From Anaerolineales bacterium (GTDB taxonomy: Bacteria > Chloroflexota > Anaerolineae > 4572-78 > J111): a DNA stretch of 64,000 nt. The stretch's first letter is position 1, and every line of letters starts with the position of its first letter. The translations under genes and the position numbers were made by a program. Under the pieces are notes generated by a model. It worked only from the letters and a program-made list of their open reading frames with translations, did no database searches and was not told where the DNA came from. Below, one piece after another: positions 62,849-64,000 of the stretch. The stretch lies in contig JACKAU010000010.1 of NCBI GenBank assembly GCA_020634855.1, positions 248,001-312,000 on the forward strand, written 5' to 3'.

Positions 62849-64000
62849 CTAATCCTCCTCGTCACTTGTTCCCAGAGCCTGATAAACAGCCTCCTTAAAG
62901 GCCCCCACCGCCTCGACCGGGGCGATGTCTGTACTCAGCACCGTATCGAATAGTTGGTTACCGAGTTGTTCAACCGTGGCGAACCGAGAGGTTTCGGCGA
63001 CGACGATGGCTTGTTTGGCCTGTTCACGAAAGCCGTTGATAAGCGGGTAGTCGCTCAAATCGATGTTGACGACTGCCGAGACGTGGGATCCGGTCTCTAG
63101 AAATGTGGTCTGGCTTTCCGGCGTGACCAGATATTTGCCAAAGGCCACGGCGATGGCGGTGGTTACGTCGTCGCTGTTGGCGTTGACCATCACCCCTCGC
63201 ACCTGCAAAATCGGCCGGCCCGGCCCTTCGGGACCGGCCGGCAGCGGCGCGACGCGGAAGCGATCTTCACCCAACTCCCGGCGCAGTCGGGACAGCGCCC
63301 ATGGGCCGCTGACGAAGTAGGCAGCCTCACCTTCGGCAAACAGCGTCTGCGCCTCGGCGGGGCTGGTGGTGATCTGCACCCCCTGTTGGTTTTGGGCGTT
63401 TTGGAGCCAGGTCAACCAAGCGACCAGGCCCTGGTCGTTGACGATCAGTTTGGCGTCGCTGTCGAACTCAAAGCCGCCGAATGGTTCAAAGCCCCAATAA
63501 CCGTAAAAAAATGTAGCCGGCAGCGCGAACTGCTGGTCAGAGGAAACCCTGACCGACGTTTCGGTCAGGTTCAAAAGGGGGTCATCGACTAAGTCGGTGT
63601 TGTAAAACTGGGCCAGCACCTCGACCGACTCGGGCAGGCCGTACAGCCGCCCGTGGTAACGCATCGCTTCTTCGGCGCCGGGGATGTACTGTTGTAGAAA
63701 CGCCGGCTCGACCAAGCCGGTCAGGTCGCGGATGAGGCCATCTTCGGCCAACTGGGTGGTCAGGCGGGTCGTCTCCAGGATGATATCCGGCCCGCCGCCT
63801 TGTTGCACGGTCTGCCGGAAGCGTTGGTTCAGCTCTTCAAAGGCGTAGTAGGTCAATTCGAGCGTGACACCTGGGCAGCCGTCGGTAAAATTTTGACTGA
63901 TGTCGGCCAGCGCCTCGGCCTCCTCATTTTGTAGATCGTGCCACAGCGTCACAACCCGCGTCTCGTCGTTTTCGAGCGTGGGGCAGAGGGTGTCAAGGTT
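62849..64000 (-). CDS. Extracellular solute-binding protein, sugar type, partial (N-terminus off window)
   Basis: The frame is open to the window edge, giving 383 residues plus an unseen N-terminus. VTLWHDLQNEEAEALADISQNF is the usual start of mature family 1 binding proteins. Further motifs are GGGPDIILETTRLTTQLAEDG, YHGRLYGLPESVEVLAQFYN and FAEGEAAYFVSGPWALSRL. It should bind an oligosaccharide for an ABC importer whose permeases may lie beyond the edge. Its stop codon abuts the mscS start, an odd pairing for a transporter subunit. A Cys (TLCPTLE) near the edge suggests it may be close to a lipobox region or to a second cysteine. Confidence 0.88.
   Translation of the reverse strand, partial: NLDTLCPTLENDETRVVTLWHDLQNEEAEALADISQNFTDGCPGVTLELTYYAFEELNQRFRQTVQQGGGPDIILETTRLTTQLAEDGLIRDLTGLVEPAFLQQYIPGAEEAMRYHGRLYGLPESVEVLAQFYNTDLVDDPLLNLTETSVRVSSDQQFALPATFFYGYWGFEPFGGFEFDSDAKLIVNDQGLVAWLTWLQNAQNQQGVQITTSPAEAQTLFAEGEAAYFVSGPWALSRLRRELGEDRFRVAPLPAGPEGPGRPILQVRGVMVNANSDDVTTAIAVAFGKYLVTPESQTTFLETGSHVSAVVNIDLSDYPLINGFREQAKQAIVVAETSRFATVEQLGNQLFDTVLSTDIAPVEAVGAFKEAVYQALGTSDEED

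Overview
The window looks like a chromosomal segment of a Chloroflexota bacterium, probably Anaerolineae-like. The clues are indirect: a GAF/SpoIIE megaprotein, Pro/Thr-rich linkers on exported proteins, a lone roadblock/LC7 protein, a PyrF-PyrE fusion, a PurL-PurQ fusion, CBS-type Mn pyrophosphatase, LysM/PD40 secreted proteins and an ANTAR two-component pair. I see no rRNA, tRNA, CRISPR array, prophage or transposase. Both ends cut genes: a LutA-type Fe-S protein at the left and a sugar-type ABC binding protein at the right.

Layout. 1-8.6 kb: LutA-like fragment; an exported DsbA-like lipoprotein whose catalytic cysteine codon is an in-frame TGA followed by a bacterial SECIS-like hairpin (probable selenoprotein); a 1239-residue GAF/PP2C phosphatase; a MecA-like penicillin-binding protein downstream of a BlaI/MecI-like operator; a roadblock protein. 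8.7-20.4 kb: a minus-strand metabolic run made of a complete fructose PTS (EIIA-HPr-EI fusion, FruK, IIBBC), phosphohexomutase, pyrophosphatase, methylglyoxal synthase, lactate dehydrogenase and UMP synthase. 20.5-23.5 kb: signalling genes (a lone receiver and a NarL-type two-component pair) whose promoter is buried in a double LacI-type palindrome. 24-35 kb: a plus-strand purine cluster purLQ-purC-purF-purE-purK-purD with an attenuator-like leader, then a cytoplasmic PnrA/BMP-type binding protein with its own promoter. 35-40.4 kb: small membrane proteins, a Pro/Thr-rich surface protein and recJ. 40.6-48 kb: fmt, PdtaS/PdtaR, nadE and a DprE1/DprE2-like pair. 48-55 kb: TPR protein, peptide-type ABC binding protein, secG, DUF2007 protein, LysM-PD40 protein, an FtsK-like ATPase behind a LexA-like box, and rpsT with a TTG start. 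55-64 kb: LysM-NlpE-YbaY secreted protein, an M24 enzyme with the full DddP (DMSP lyase) residue set, a truncated AIR-synthase-like gene, dodecin, an orphan ParA, MscS and the partial binding protein.

The best leads are the TGA/SECIS DsbA-like gene, three well-formed promoter/operator architectures (BlaI/MecI-like, LacI-like, LexA-like), the purLQ leader, the DddP homologue, the signal-less purine-type binding protein, and several repeat families: an array of fourteen 20/21-bp units, a 42/43-bp array, a duplicated ~135-bp multi-hairpin element, and intergenic low-complexity inverted repeats whose motif differs at each site. Nothing was aligned or folded by software; all family assignments rest on motifs read by eye.
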